A stretch of DNA of 64,000 nucleotides, taken from Micromonospora siamensis. GTDB lineage: Bacteria > Actinomycetota > Actinomycetes > Mycobacteriales > Micromonosporaceae. Location of the stretch: NCBI RefSeq assembly GCF_900090305.1, contig NZ_LT607751.1:4154001-4218000 (forward strand), written 5' to 3'. This document shows positions 19,478 through 28,595 of this stretch, piece after piece; position 1 is the stretch's first letter; each line of letters starts with the position of its first letter. A program made the position numbers and the translations under genes. The notes beneath the pieces were generated by a model. The model did not search any database and was not told the origin of the DNA. It was given only the letters and a program-made list of their open reading frames with translations.

Positions 19478-20290
19478 GTGGCCTCTGATCCGTCCGCACC
19501 CGCCGACCCGACCGCGGAAACCGTGCACCTGCGCCTGCTCGGCGGCTTCCGGCTGCTGCGCGGTGGCACCCCCGTGATCGTGCCGAGGGGACTGCAACGG
19601 GTCATCGCGCTGATCGGCCTGCGACCCGGCGCCACCCGCAGCAACCTGGCCGGCCTGCTCTGGCCGGACACGTCGGAGGAACGCGCCCTGTCCTCCCTGC
19701 GGACCGCCCTGTGGCGGTTGCGCCAGGACCCGTGCTGCCCGATTCGCACCGACGGCGACACCGTACGCCTGGACCCGGTGGTCCGACTCGACGTCGACGA
19801 CCTGGTCCGCACCGCCAGCCGGGTCCGCGAGGGCGAGAACCCGCGCACCCTCGCCGACGCCATCGACGCCGGCCGCCACGACCTGCTCCCCGGCTGGTAC
19901 GACGACTGGGTCCTGCTGGAACGGGAACGACTGCGCCAACTGCGCCTGCACATGCTGGAGCAGATCGCCGGCAACCACCTCGCCGCCGGCCGGCACGGCG
20001 AGGCGCTGCAGGCCGCCCTGGAGGCGATGGCCGCCGAGCCGCTGCGCGAGACCCCGCACCGGTTGGTGGTCCGGATCCACCTCGCCGAGGGCAACGCCTT
20101 CGAGGCCGTGCACGCCTACTACGTCTACCGGGACCTGCTCCTGCGGGAGCTGCGGCTGGAGCCCTCCCCCGCGATGTCCGCGCTGCTCGACGACACCCTC
20201 GGTCCGATCCGGCGGGCCACCCGGGACACCGGCCGCCCGGGCGCCACCACGACGGCCGACGCCGCGTCACCGGCCCGCCGGGGCACGTGA
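19478..20290 (+). CDS. SARP-family transcriptional activator (BTAD domain)
   Basis: A 270-residue Streptomyces-antibiotic-regulatory-protein type activator. Residues about 10-95 form the OmpR-like winged helix (LRLLGGFRLLRGGTPV, LIGLRPGATRSNLAGLLWPD, LSSLRTALWRLRQ). Residues about 100-250 form the bacterial transcriptional activation domain (DLLPGWYDDWVLLERERLRQ). The GTG at 19478 is preferred over the more upstream ATG because GCAGGGGG precedes it and the winged helix begins right after. It is divergent from the acc/PKS operon and is the likely cluster-specific activator, binding the 11-base-pitch repeats in the shared spacer. Confidence 0.93.
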   Translation: MASDPSAPADPTAETVHLRLLGGFRLLRGGTPVIVPRGLQRVIALIGLRPGATRSNLAGLLWPDTSEERALSSLRTALWRLRQDPCCPIRTDGDTVRLDPVVRLDVDDLVRTASRVREGENPRTLADAIDAGRHDLLPGWYDDWVLLERERLRQLRLHMLEQIAGNHLAAGRHGEALQAALEAMAAEPLRETPHRLVVRIHLAEGNAFEAVHAYYVYRDLLLRELRLEPSPAMSALLDDTLGPIRRATRDTGRPGATTTADAASPARRGT

Positions 20291-20380
20291 CGACCGGATG
20301 ACACGGCCGCGGCCATGGTGAACGCCCAGGGTGTCGTCGTGGTGCTCGACGGACCCCCCACCGGCGGAAGGGGTGCCCCC

Positions 20381-20743
20381 ATGAGTCGTCTGCTGATCGT
20401 CAGCCGGATCAGTCCCGGGTCCGAGGGTCGGGTCGCGCAGATCTTCGCGGAGTCCGACGCGACCGAGCTGCCCGCCCTCACCGGCGTCCGGCACCGGTCG
20501 CTGTACTGCCTGCACGACCTGCTCGTCCACCTGGTGGAGACCGCACAGGTCGACGCCGACGCGCTCGCCGCCGCCCGCAGCCACCCCCTCTACCTCCAGG
20601 TCAACGAACGGCTCTCCGCCCACACCACGTCCTACCTGCCCACCTGGCGCTCCCCCCGGGACGCCGTCGCCGGCTGCTTCTACCGCTGGGACGCCACCGG
20701 GCCCGACGCCACCGGCATCCGCCGCTTCGCCGTCGGCGGCTGA
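20381..20743 (+). CDS. TcmI-family aromatic polyketide cyclase
   Basis: A 120-residue protein of the ferredoxin-like TcmI/WhiE-ORFVII cyclase family that closes late rings of aromatic polyketides. The start SRLLIVSRISPGSEGRVAQ and the segments RHRSLYCLHDLLVHLVE and GCFYRWD fit the family, although the protein is about ten residues longer than TcmI. The ATG at 20381 is preceded by GGAAGGGG; an earlier in-frame ATG at 20315 lacks this. It lies 90 bases after the SARP gene, probably in the same transcript. With the fused ACP-aromatase it completes the ring-forming set of a tetracyclic or larger polyphenol. Confidence 0.88.
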   Translation: MSRLLIVSRISPGSEGRVAQIFAESDATELPALTGVRHRSLYCLHDLLVHLVETAQVDADALAAARSHPLYLQVNERLSAHTTSYLPTWRSPRDAVAGCFYRWDATGPDATGIRRFAVGG

Positions 20744-20910
20744 CCGGCACGCCGCCGCCACACGCTCGGTCACCCGACGACCACCGCTGGACACCGGCCG
20801 TCCCACCAGCGACGCGAGCCACCGACCTCCCTGTCGCCCGCGCCGTACGTGTGCAAAGCTGCCCCGAGTTTTCTCGCGACTTTTTCACGTACATAAAAGG
20901 GAGGTTCGCC

Positions 20911-22020
20911 GTGCCGTCGACTGTCGGGCAATGGCTGATCGTGATCCTGGCCCTGCTGGTGGGCCTGGCAGCCGGATGGGTAGTGAGTGGCTGGCGGGCC
21001 AGGACGAACCCGGTGCGGCCCATCGTGGAGGGTGACCCGGTCGCCGGCGTCACCGACCTGGACGCCGAGCCGCCCATGCGTGCCACCGTCGACCAGCAGC
21101 GGCCCGAGGTCACCCTCGACGAGACCCCGCCCGCCGCGGTGACCGTCGACGCCACCCCGGTCGAGACCGAGGCCGCGCCGGCCGCCGCCACCCTGGCCGC
21201 CGCCGCGACCCCGGTCCCCGAGGTCGAGCCCGCCTCCGCCACCACCGGCGCGGTGTCGCCGCCCACCACCGGCGCCGTCGACACCGCCCCGCTCGCCGAG
21301 ACCTCACCGGCGGCCGACGCTCAGACCGCCGACCGCGGGGCCGATGACCTCGGGACCACGGAGAGCGCCGACGCCATCGACGTGGAGGCGGCTCCGGGCG
21401 ACGCTCGCGTCCCGGCCGCCGCCGCCCCGTCCAACGAGGTCACCGCCGGGCAGTCGGACACCGACGCCGACCCGTCGGTCCTGCCCGCGCAGCGCACCGA
21501 CGAGGAGCGGGTCGGCTCCGCAGCCGACGAGGAGAAGGCCGGCGCCACGGCCGACGAGGAGAAGGCCGGCTCCGCAGCCGACGAGGAGAAGGCCGGCGCC
21601 ACGGCCGACGAGGAGAAGGCCGGCGCCACGGCCGACGTGGAGCGGGTCGGCGCCACGGCCGACGAGGACGCCCCGGCCGCCAGCACGTCCGCGGTCCCGG
21701 CCGGCGCCGTTCCGGCGCCGCGTACCGCCGTCCACGACAGCGACCCGGCCACCGCGCCGGCCGCCGACGGGCCGGCGGACGACTTCCGTCGCATCCAGGG
21801 CGTCGGCCCGAAGATGGCCGCCGCGCTCCAGTCGGCCGGCATCCGCACCTACGGGCAGCTCGCCGCGCTGGACGAGGCGGCGCTGCGGGAGACCATCCGG
21901 GCCGCCGGTCTGCGCGCCGCCCCCAGCCTGGCCACCTGGGCGCAGCAGGCCAAGCTCCTGGCCGGCGCCCCGGCCGAGGCCGAGCGGGTGCTGCCGGTCG
22001 GGACCGGCGCCGAGGCGTGA
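20911..22020 (+). CDS. Membrane-anchored helix-hairpin-helix protein with 9-residue tandem repeats
   Basis: A 369-residue protein in three parts. One transmembrane helix lies near residues 7-27 (QWLIVILALLVGLAAGWVVSG). A long acidic Ala/Pro/Thr-rich region follows, including six 9-residue repeats of the form DEEKAGATA around residues 197-250. The C-terminal helix-hairpin-helix domain (DFRRIQGVGPKMAAALQSAG) is of the kind that binds DNA or mediates protein contacts. The GTG at 20911 has AAGGGAGG upstream and places the membrane helix at the N-terminus. Similar membrane-plus-HhH proteins are common in actinomycetes, but no function is established. It is not obviously part of the PKS cluster. 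Confidence 0.85.
   Translation: MPSTVGQWLIVILALLVGLAAGWVVSGWRARTNPVRPIVEGDPVAGVTDLDAEPPMRATVDQQRPEVTLDETPPAAVTVDATPVETEAAPAAATLAAAATPVPEVEPASATTGAVSPPTTGAVDTAPLAETSPAADAQTADRGADDLGTTESADAIDVEAAPGDARVPAAAAPSNEVTAGQSDTDADPSVLPAQRTDEERVGSAADEEKAGATADEEKAGSAADEEKAGATADEEKAGATADVERVGATADEDAPAASTSAVPAGAVPAPRTAVHDSDPATAPAADGPADDFRRIQGVGPKMAAALQSAGIRTYGQLAALDEAALRETIRAAGLRAAPSLATWAQQAKLLAGAPAEAERVLPVGTGAEA
21499..21660 (+). repeat. Six tandem 27-bp coding repeats
   Basis: Six head-to-tail 27-base units inside the helix-hairpin-helix gene. The middle four differ at only a few positions (GCCACG versus TCCGCA). The first and sixth are more diverged and encode ERVG instead of EKAG. They encode a charged spacer of nine residues per unit, and copy number is likely to vary among strains through slippage. 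Confidence 0.9.
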
Positions 22021-22026
22021 ACCACT

Positions 22027-22065
22027 CCCGCCGGGCCGGTCGCACGTCGCCACCGGCCCGGCGGG
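22027..22065. terminator. Bidirectional hairpin terminator between convergent genes
   Basis: A perfect 14-bp stem (CCCGCCGGGCCGGT at 22027-22040 with its complement at 22052-22065) with an 11-base loop lies in the 45-base gap between two convergent genes. There is no U-tract, as is common for actinomycete hairpin terminators. Position and symmetry suggest it serves both sides. Confidence 0.7.
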
Positions 22066-22947
22066 TCACCGGCGTTCGGCGCGGATCGCGTCGAGCGTCG
22101 AGCAGGCCGTGGCGGCCTGTCCCGGGTCGTCCCGGGTGATCAGCGCCTTCCACAGCGCCCAGCCCCGCGCCCGCGCCCACGTGTCCCCGTCGTACGACAG
22201 CGCCGCCCGGAACGCCTCCCGGGCCGGGGCCGGCAGCAGGGTCCAGGCCACCGTCAGGTCGCAGGCCGGGTCGCCCACCCCGCAGCAGCCGAAGTCGATG
22301 ACCGCGGCCAGCCGGCCGTCGCGGACCAGCAGGTTGCCCGCGGCCACGTCGCCGTGGAACCAGACCGGTGGACCGGTCCACACCGAGTCGAGCGCCTCGG
22401 CCCAGATCGCGGTGGCGTCGGCGGCGAGGTCGCGGTCGGCGAGCCCCCGCACCGCCCGCCGGGTGTCGGCGTCGCAGCTGGACAGGGGCGCGCCGCGGAA
22501 GGCGCTGTGCGCCCCGGCGGGCGGGCCGCCCACCGGCTCTGGCCGGTGCAGCGCGCAGAGGAAGCCGGCGAGGTCGACCGCGAACTCCACCGGGTCGGCG
22601 ATCCGGTCCGGGGTCGCCGTCCGCCCCTCGATCCAGCCGTACACCGACCAGGGGAACGGGTAACCCGCGCCCGGCACGCCCACGGCCACCGGCACCGGCA
22701 CCGGCAGCGGCAGCCCGGGCGCCAGTCGGGGCAGCCAACGCTGTTCCTTGGCCACCTGCGGCACGTACCCGGGCGCGCTGGGCAGCCGTACGGTCATCGC
22801 GTCGCCGAGGTGGAAGGTCCGGTTGTCCCAGCCGCCCGCCTCCACCGGCCGCACCTCGAGGCCGGTCCACCCGGGAAACTGCGTGGCGACCAGCCGACGC
22901 ACCAGGGCGACGTCGATCGTCGGCGCCTTCTCGTCCTGTCCACTCAT
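22066..22947 (-). CDS. APH-family aminoglycoside phosphotransferase-like protein
   Basis: A 293-residue kinase-fold protein. The ATP-binding side shows GGWDNRTFHLGDAMTVRLPS. The catalytic loop is VWFHGDVAAGNLLV and the metal site IDFGCCGVGDPACDL, both intact. Chromosomal APH-like proteins of this type are common in soil actinomycetes and often have unknown substrates, so resistance should not be assumed. The ATG at 22945-22947 begins MSGQDEKAPTIDVALV, and a longer in-frame reading has no support. It is divergent from the LtrA gene and convergent with the helix-hairpin-helix gene. Confidence 0.9.
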   Translation of the reverse strand: MSGQDEKAPTIDVALVRRLVATQFPGWTGLEVRPVEAGGWDNRTFHLGDAMTVRLPSAPGYVPQVAKEQRWLPRLAPGLPLPVPVPVAVGVPGAGYPFPWSVYGWIEGRTATPDRIADPVEFAVDLAGFLCALHRPEPVGGPPAGAHSAFRGAPLSSCDADTRRAVRGLADRDLAADATAIWAEALDSVWTGPPVWFHGDVAAGNLLVRDGRLAAVIDFGCCGVGDPACDLTVAWTLLPAPAREAFRAALSYDGDTWARARGWALWKALITRDDPGQAATACSTLDAIRAERR

Positions 22948-23101
22948 CCGGCCCAGCCTGGAGCGCCCGGGCGGTGGGCGCAATCCGTTTCCCCGGGCGA
23001 CGGGATCGCGCCGAAAGCCCGATAACGGACACCTTCCGGCGGGTGGATCGCTAGCGTCGGTGCTGGGCCACCGGCCCACCGAGCCGGCCTCAGGAGCAAC
23101 C

Positions 23102-24307
23102 GTGCCCAACGCCGCGCCCGGGCCGCCACCGGACCGGGCCCACCCACCGGTACGCGACCCCGAGTCGCCCCGTCGGGTGACGCTGCTCGAACTCTTCTTC
23201 GACCTGGTGTACGTCGTCGCGCTGGCGCTGGTCTCCCGTGGACTCGTCCACCACATCGGCTGGGAAGGCGCGCTGCAGTCCCTGATCGTGCTGATGGCCG
23301 TCTGGTGGACCTGGGCGATCACCACCCTGGTCACCGACATGTACGACCCGGAACGCCCGGAGATCAAGCTGCTGATCACCGCGGTGATGTTCGGGGTGCT
23401 GCTGATGACCACCGCCATCCCGGAGGCCTTCGACCGGCGCGGGCTGGTCTTCGCCGGCACGTACGTGGCGATCCACCTGGGCCGTGGCCTGTTCCTCATC
23501 CCGGCGGTCCGGCACCACCGGCAGACCCAGAAACGGGCCGCGCGCATCTTCATCTGGTTCGCCGTCTCGACCGTACCCTGGCTGGTCGGCGCCTTCGCCC
23601 ACGACGACGCGCGGGAGGCGCTCTGGGCGGTGGCGCTCGGCATCGACTACCTGGGCTTCCGGCTGGCCTACCCGGTGCCCGGGCTGGGCGCGGTGCCGGA
23701 CGCGCAGCGCAACGTGACCGCCGAGCACCTCTCGGAGCGGTACCAGCAGTTCTTCATCATCGCCCTGGGCGACGCGATCCTGACCATCGGCACGATGTTC
23801 AGCGTCAACCACTCCGAGGTGGAGAACATCGGCGCGTTCACGGTGGCCTTCGGCACCACGTTGCTGCTCTGGCGGATCTACGTGCACAAGTCGGGCCAGC
23901 TGCTGCCGGAGGCCATCGCCCGGTCCCGGCAGCCGAACCGGTTCCTGCTCACCGCGCCGTACACCCATCTGTTGATGGTGGCCGGCGTGGTCACCACGGC
24001 GGCCGGGTTCGACCTGGTGCTGCACGAACCGACGGGGCGTACGCCGCCGGCCTGGGCGGCGGTCATCCTGGGTGGACCGGCGCTGTTCCTGACCGGGCGG
24101 GCCTGCTTCGAGTACGAGGTGTTCAGCCGGGTGTCGCTGTCGCGTCCCGGTGGCCTGCTGGCCCTGCTCACCATCGCCCCGGGGGTGCTCTTCGTCGCGC
24201 CGGTGTGGGCCGCCCTCGGCGCCATGCTGGTGCTGGCCGGGGTGGCCGTGGCTGACCATCGTCGCAGCCGGGGCCGGCCGCCCGAGGATCCCGCGCCGCC
24301 GCACTGA
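23102..24307 (+). CDS. Low-temperature-requirement A (LtrA) family membrane protein
   Basis: A 401-residue polytopic membrane protein with about ten predicted helices. The LtrA family N-terminus is clear: RRVTLLELFFDLVYVVALALV followed by VWWTWAITTLVTDMYDPERP. AEHLSERYQQFFIIALGDAIL is a second conserved family segment. The GTG at 23102 is preceded by AGGAG and starts a protein of normal family length. LtrA was named from a Listeria cold-growth phenotype; its molecular role is not known. A small membrane-protein gene follows 114 bases later. Confidence 0.9.
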   Translation: MPNAAPGPPPDRAHPPVRDPESPRRVTLLELFFDLVYVVALALVSRGLVHHIGWEGALQSLIVLMAVWWTWAITTLVTDMYDPERPEIKLLITAVMFGVLLMTTAIPEAFDRRGLVFAGTYVAIHLGRGLFLIPAVRHHRQTQKRAARIFIWFAVSTVPWLVGAFAHDDAREALWAVALGIDYLGFRLAYPVPGLGAVPDAQRNVTAEHLSERYQQFFIIALGDAILTIGTMFSVNHSEVENIGAFTVAFGTTLLLWRIYVHKSGQLLPEAIARSRQPNRFLLTAPYTHLLMVAGVVTTAAGFDLVLHEPTGRTPPAWAAVILGGPALFLTGRACFEYEVFSRVSLSRPGGLLALLTIAPGVLFVAPVWAALGAMLVLAGVAVADHRRSRGRPPEDPAPPH

Positions 24308-24421
24308 GCCGGCGCGCCGGAATCGGACGGCATGACCGACACCGATCACCGTTTGCGCGCGCCCCGGGACTGGGTACAACGGCTGCACCTCAAATCCACC
24401 ACAACCCCGTGGAGGCAACCC

Positions 24422-24631
24422 ATGCGCGGCACGTCGATCTTCGGTGTCCTGGTCGTCATCTGGCTCGTCATCGGCGCCATCGCCGCCGGACAGCGTGGCT
24501 ACTTCGGCGGTGACGACGACACCAACTGCGCCGAGGCGGGCACCATCCTGGTGACCATCGTGGCCGGCCCGCTGAACTACATCGGCGCCAATCCGAAGGT
24601 GGACTGCAAGCTGCCCGAGCCGTCGAAGTAG
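24422..24631 (+). CDS. Small single-helix membrane protein, unknown function
   Basis: A 69-residue protein with a membrane helix at about residues 7-26 (FGVLVVIWLVIGAIAAGQ), a second hydrophobic stretch near 47-60, an acidic GGDDDTN turn and two Cys residues (near 41 and 62) that could pair outside the membrane. The ATG at 24422 has GGAGG nine bases upstream, which decides against the longer in-frame start at 24332. I recall similar short proteins in Micromonosporaceae but none has a known role. A strong terminator follows. Confidence 0.8.
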   Translation: MRGTSIFGVLVVIWLVIGAIAAGQRGYFGGDDDTNCAEAGTILVTIVAGPLNYIGANPKVDCKLPEPSK

Positions 24632-24645
24632 GACGCAGCTCCGCC

Positions 24646-24680
24646 GGCCCGCGCCCCGCTCCCCCGGGTCGCGGGCCTTT
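24646..24680 (+). terminator. Rho-independent-like terminator
   Basis: An 8-bp stem GGCCCGCG/CGCGGGCC (24646-24653 with 24670-24677) followed by TTTCG lies 15 bases after the stop of the small membrane protein gene. The short T run and location fit a terminator. Confidence 0.75.
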
Positions 24681-24816
24681 CGCTGCCCGTCGCCGGGCGG
24701 ATCACACCCTCTACGGCTTCCTAGGAGGATGGGTCGGTGGGATCGGGCCGGGTTTGCCGCCCCCGTCAGCGGGAACGGGCTTGTTTTCGACGACGCACCG
24801 GGAGTGGTGATCGGGC

Positions 24817-25776
24817 ATGCAGATCGGCTACAAGCTGGCCTCGGAGGGCTTCGGACCGCAGGAGATCATCCGGCAGGCGGTCCGCGCCGAGCAGGCCGGA
24901 TTCGACTTCGTGGAGATGAGCGACCACTACCACCCCTGGCTGGACGAGCAGGGCCACTCCTCGTTCACCTGGAGCGTGCTGGGCGCGATCGCCGCGAAGA
25001 CCAGCACCCTCGGCCTGGCCACCGGCGTCACCTGTCCCACCGTCCGGTACCACCCGGCGATCATCGCCCAGGCCGCCGCCACCATGGCGCTGATCTCCGA
25101 CGGCCGGTTCACCCTCGGCGTGGGGGCCGGGGAACGGCTCAACGAGCACGTGGTCGGGCTGGGCTTCCCCAGCGTCCGCGGCCGGCACGAGCGGCTGCGC
25201 GAGGCGCTGGAGATCATCCGACTGCTCTGGCAGGGCGGCTACCGGTCGTACGAGGGCAAGCACCTCCAGCTCGAGGACGCCCGGGTGTTCGACCTGCCCG
25301 ACACCCTCCCGGTGATCGCCGTGGCGGCCAGCGGCAAGGCGTCGGCGACCATGGCCGCCGAACTGGGCGACGGGCTCTTCGTCACCGAACCGGAGTCCTC
25401 CATCATCGAGCACTTCACCGCGGCCGGCGGCAAGGGCCCCCGGTACGCCGAGGTGCCGCTCGCCTGGGCCACCGACGAGGAGCAGGCCGTGCAGGCGGCG
25501 TTGAAGACCAACCGCTGGGCGCTCACCGGGTGGAAGGTGATGAGCGAGCTGCCCAACCCGGTGAACTTCGACGCCGCGTCCGCCACCGTCGAGGAGCACC
25601 ACATCCGCCAGCAGTTCGCCGTCGGGCCGGACGTCCAGGCGCACGTCGGGAAGGCCCAGGCTTTCGTCGAGGCCGGCTACGACCACATCGTGCTGATGAA
25701 CGCCGGTCCCGATCCGGACGGCTTCCTCGACTTCTGCCGCGACGACCTGATCGCGCGGGTCCGCGCGCTCGGCTGA
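24817..25776 (+). CDS. F420-dependent LLM-class oxidoreductase (G6PDH-related family)
   Basis: A 319-residue TIM-barrel flavin/F420 enzyme of the luciferase-like family, close to the F420-dependent glucose-6-phosphate dehydrogenase subfamily. Family segments are MQIGYKLASEGFGP, EMSDHYHPWLDEQGHSSF, LGLATGVTCPTVRYHPAI, LGVGAGERLNEHVVG and VAASGKASA. The active-site-like His/Trp around DHYHPW is kept. Proteins of this group use coenzyme F420 to reduce or oxidise various substrates; the exact one is not predictable. It appears monocistronic, with the ATG at 24817 and repeats after the stop. Confidence 0.9.
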   Translation: MQIGYKLASEGFGPQEIIRQAVRAEQAGFDFVEMSDHYHPWLDEQGHSSFTWSVLGAIAAKTSTLGLATGVTCPTVRYHPAIIAQAAATMALISDGRFTLGVGAGERLNEHVVGLGFPSVRGRHERLREALEIIRLLWQGGYRSYEGKHLQLEDARVFDLPDTLPVIAVAASGKASATMAAELGDGLFVTEPESSIIEHFTAAGGKGPRYAEVPLAWATDEEQAVQAALKTNRWALTGWKVMSELPNPVNFDAASATVEEHHIRQQFAVGPDVQAHVGKAQAFVEAGYDHIVLMNAGPDPDGFLDFCRDDLIARVRALG

Positions 25777-25833
25777 GGCGCGGCCTGGGCCGGGCCGCGC
25801 AGCCCGGCGTCGCCTGGCGCCGGCTGCGGGCGG

Positions 25834-25893
25834 TGTCAAGAAGGGGTCCCTGCTATCCCGGAGGCGTTAAGCGGGGGCCCCTGCTTGCGCCTC
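25834..25893. repeat. Palindromic intergenic repeat
   Basis: GTCAAGAAGGGG at 25835-25846 is the exact complement of CCCCTTCTTGAC found twice at 60397-60439. A second palindrome follows at 25863-25893 (arms around AAGCGGGGG and CCCCTGCTT). It lies between convergent genes, so it may also terminate transcription. Similar short palindromic repeats are scattered in Micromonospora genomes as far as I recall; that comparison was not run. Confidence 0.65.
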
Positions 25894-27988
25894 AGCCGCC
25901 GACGTGGATGCCGGGGCGGTGGGTGGGATCGGGCTCGGACTTGCGGATGATCTCCCGCACCACCGGCGGGGTGTCCCCGCGACCCAGGATCAGATAGCGC
26001 AGCAGGTGCGCGATCGGGTTGCCCTCCGACCACTCGAAGTGGGCGTGCGGCCGGACCCCGGTGGCGTCCCGCAGGGCCAGCAGGATCGCCGCGATCGCGT
26101 TCGGGGCGGCCGGGCTGCTGGCCCGCAGGATCCGGTAGCCGCCGACCTCCACCCCGTGCACCCGCAGCACGTGGCTGAACTGGGACGGGTCGGAGACGTC
26201 GATCTCCAGGAAGAGCACGTCGGCGGCGCCCGGGACCGGGTTCATCCCGCGCTGCGCCCGCTCCTTGACCTTGTATTCCTTGACCGAGCCGCTCTGCCGC
26301 TTGTTGGCGATCAGGTGCAGCCGCCCGTCGTGGGCGATCGAGTCGGCGATGAACCGGCGGGCCGCCTCGTCGAACTCGATGCGCTCGGCGCGCAGTTCGG
26401 TGGTGCGGGTGACCCGGGAGATCAGGGACACCGCGATGATGCCGGCGATGAACAGCGCGGAGATGGCGATGCCGTCCGGCTTCTCCACCACGTTCTCGGC
26501 GAGGGCGTAGAGCAACACCGCGGTCAGCACGGTGAAGCCCAGCCCGGCGAACCGGTGCCGCGCCCGGTAGGCCGCGATGGTCACCGCGATCGCCCCGGAG
26601 ACCATCATCGCCAGGATCCCGGTGGCGTACGCGCCGGCCTGGGCGTTGACGTCGGCGCGGAACGCGACGGTGATGGCGATGCTGATCGCCGTGTAGACGA
26701 TCACCACCGGGCGGACGGCCCGGCCCCACTCCGGCGCCATGCCGTAGTCCGGCAGGTACCGGGGCACGATGTTGATCAGGCCGGCCATCGCCGACGCGCC
26801 GGCGAACCAGAGGATCAGCACGCTGCTGATGTCGTAGACGGTGCCGAACGCCTCCCCCAGGTGCTCGTGGGCCAGCCAGGCCAGCGCCCGCCCGTTGGCC
26901 GCGCCACCCGGGGCGAACTGCTCCGGCGGGATCAGCACGGTGGTGACGAAGGTCGTCGCGATCAGGTAGACCGACATGATCAGCGCCGCGGTGGCGAGCA
27001 ACCGGCGGGTGTTGCGGATCCGGGCCCGCAGCCGGGCCTCGGCGTCCGGTCCGTCCCCCCGGACCAGCGGCATCATGCTGACCCCGGTCTCGAAGCCGGA
27101 CAGGCCCAGCACCAGCAGCGGGAAGGCCAGGACGCTGGTCCGCAGGACGTCGCCCAGACCGCCTACGCGGGTCAGCCGCGAGGTCCAGTCGGCCAGCACC
27201 GACGGGTCGGCGACGACCTCCGCGACCCCGGCGGCCACGATCACCGCGTTGAGGCCGAGAAAGACGGCGACCAGCGGGATGGCCACCTGGACGGCCTCGC
27301 TGAACCCCATCAGGAACACGCCGCCCAGCACGAGCAGCAGCAGCACGGTCACCACGACCGCCGCGGTGGTGCCGTGCGGGAACGACTCCGGCAGGTACGG
27401 GTTCTCCAGCAGGTGCACGGTGGCGTCGGCGGCGGACAGCGTGATCGTGACGATCCACGAGGTGGCCACGAAGCCCAGCAGCACCAGGACGAAGATCTTG
27501 CCCCGCCAGAACGGCAGCAGCCGCTCCAGCATCGCCACCGAGCCCTGGCCGTGCGGGCTCTCCCGGGCCACCCGCCGGTACATCGGCAGCATCCCGAGCA
27601 GGGTCAGCGCGACGATCAGCAGGGTGGCCAGCGGGGAGACCGCGCCCGCCGCGACCGCGGCGATGCCGGGCAGGTAGGACAGGGTGGAGAAGTAGTCGAC
27701 GCCGGTCAGGCACATCACCTGCCACCAGGAGTGCGCCTTGGCCTCGGTCTCCCGGGTCTCCGGGCCGACCGGCTGCACCCGGTGCTGGAACAGCCAGCGG
27801 GACAGTCCACTGGCCGGCTCCACCGGGCGGACCGGGCTCTGCACCACCGCCGGCACCGCCCGAGGTCCGTGGCTCTGCCCGTTGCCCGGGTCCCGGGCCG
27901 CCCGTAACGCGCGGCCGGGGCCGGCCGGCGCGGTGTTGCGCCGCCCGCGGTTGCGTCGGGGCTGCGCCCCCTCCCGACCCTGCGTCAT
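25892..27988 (-). CDS. APC-superfamily amino acid permease with C-terminal cytoplasmic domain
   Basis: A 698-residue transporter. About twelve membrane helices span residues 75-530, starting with [20 protein letters not shown], a typical APC helix-1 segment. The N-terminal 70 residues are Arg/Gly/Pro-rich and probably cytoplasmic. A soluble tail of about 170 residues follows ([20 protein letters not shown] and later [20 protein letters not shown]), which may be regulatory. The ATG at 27986-27988 has GGAAGGTGG about ten bases upstream; a GTG 16 codons earlier is possible. The substrate is not predictable from the sequence. Confidence 0.88.
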   Translation of the reverse strand: MTQGREGAQPRRNRGRRNTAPAGPGRALRAARDPGNGQSHGPRAVPAVVQSPVRPVEPASGLSRWLFQHRVQPVGPETRETEAKAHSWWQVMCLTGVDYFSTLSYLPGIAAVAAGAVSPLATLLIVALTLLGMLPMYRRVARESPHGQGSVAMLERLLPFWRGKIFVLVLLGFVATSWIVTITLSAADATVHLLENPYLPESFPHGTTAAVVVTVLLLLVLGGVFLMGFSEAVQVAIPLVAVFLGLNAVIVAAGVAEVVADPSVLADWTSRLTRVGGLGDVLRTSVLAFPLLVLGLSGFETGVSMMPLVRGDGPDAEARLRARIRNTRRLLATAALIMSVYLIATTFVTTVLIPPEQFAPGGAANGRALAWLAHEHLGEAFGTVYDISSVLILWFAGASAMAGLINIVPRYLPDYGMAPEWGRAVRPVVIVYTAISIAITVAFRADVNAQAGAYATGILAMMVSGAIAVTIAAYRARHRFAGLGFTVLTAVLLYALAENVVEKPDGIAISALFIAGIIAVSLISRVTRTTELRAERIEFDEAARRFIADSIAHDGRLHLIANKRQSGSVKEYKVKERAQRGMNPVPGAADVLFLEIDVSDPSQFSHVLRVHGVEVGGYRILRASSPAAPNAIAAILLALRDATGVRPHAHFEWSEGNPIAHLLRYLILGRGDTPPVVREIIRKSEPDPTHRPGIHVGG

Positions 27989-28109
27989 GCCCGTGTCCCA
28001 CCTTCCGACCCTGAACCGACCGTAGGCGGTACCCACGGCCCCGCCCCGCCGAACCCGGGAAGCCGGGAAGATCGCCGGAGCGCGCAGGAGCGTACCCCCG
28101 GCCCGCCGG

Positions 28110-28493
28110 TCAGGTGGTCAGGGCCCGGCACAACTCGTCGGGGTCGGCCACGGTGACCGTGGCCCCCGGGTGGGCCGGCCAGCGTCCCGGCGCAAGGGCC
28201 GGGACCGGGGTGACGAACCGGACGCAGACCCCGGCCACGGTGCCGGTGCCGAAGGTGACCCCGCGGTCGGCCAGCGACAGGTGCGGTCCGACCGCCCGCC
28301 ACCAGCGGTAGGGGCCACCGACCTGCGCCCCGGCGACGTTGTCGCGCGGCGTCCGCAGCCGCCACGGGCCGAACCGGATCTCCAACGCCTCGTCGTCGAC
28401 GAGCACCCAGGAGGTCTCCGGCCGCACCCCGAGCAGGGCCAACGGGACCCGGAAGGCCGGATCGAAACGGAACGCGCTGCGGTGTGCCGGCAT
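28110..28493 (-). CDS. Conserved protein of unknown function
   Basis: A 127-residue soluble protein with alternating hydrophobic strands and many Trp/Pro turns ([71 protein letters not shown] end). I recall similar sequences in other actinomycetes without an assigned role. The sheet-like pattern could fit a PH-like or lipid-contact fold, but that is a guess. The ATG at 28491-28493 begins just before the conserved part; an upstream in-frame ATG at 28529 would add 12 Gly/Pro-rich residues. Confidence 0.75.
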   Translation of the reverse strand: MPAHRSAFRFDPAFRVPLALLGVRPETSWVLVDDEALEIRFGPWRLRTPRDNVAGAQVGGPYRWWRAVGPHLSLADRGVTFGTGTVAGVCVRFVTPVPALAPGRWPAHPGATVTVADPDELCRALTT

Positions 28494-28595
28494 GGTCTCC
28501 GGCGTACCCGGCCCGGGCCCGGGCCACACCCCGCCGCGACACGGACGCGTCCCCGCGCCCCGTTCTCCACGGAGCGCGGGGACCCCCCGTCCCGG

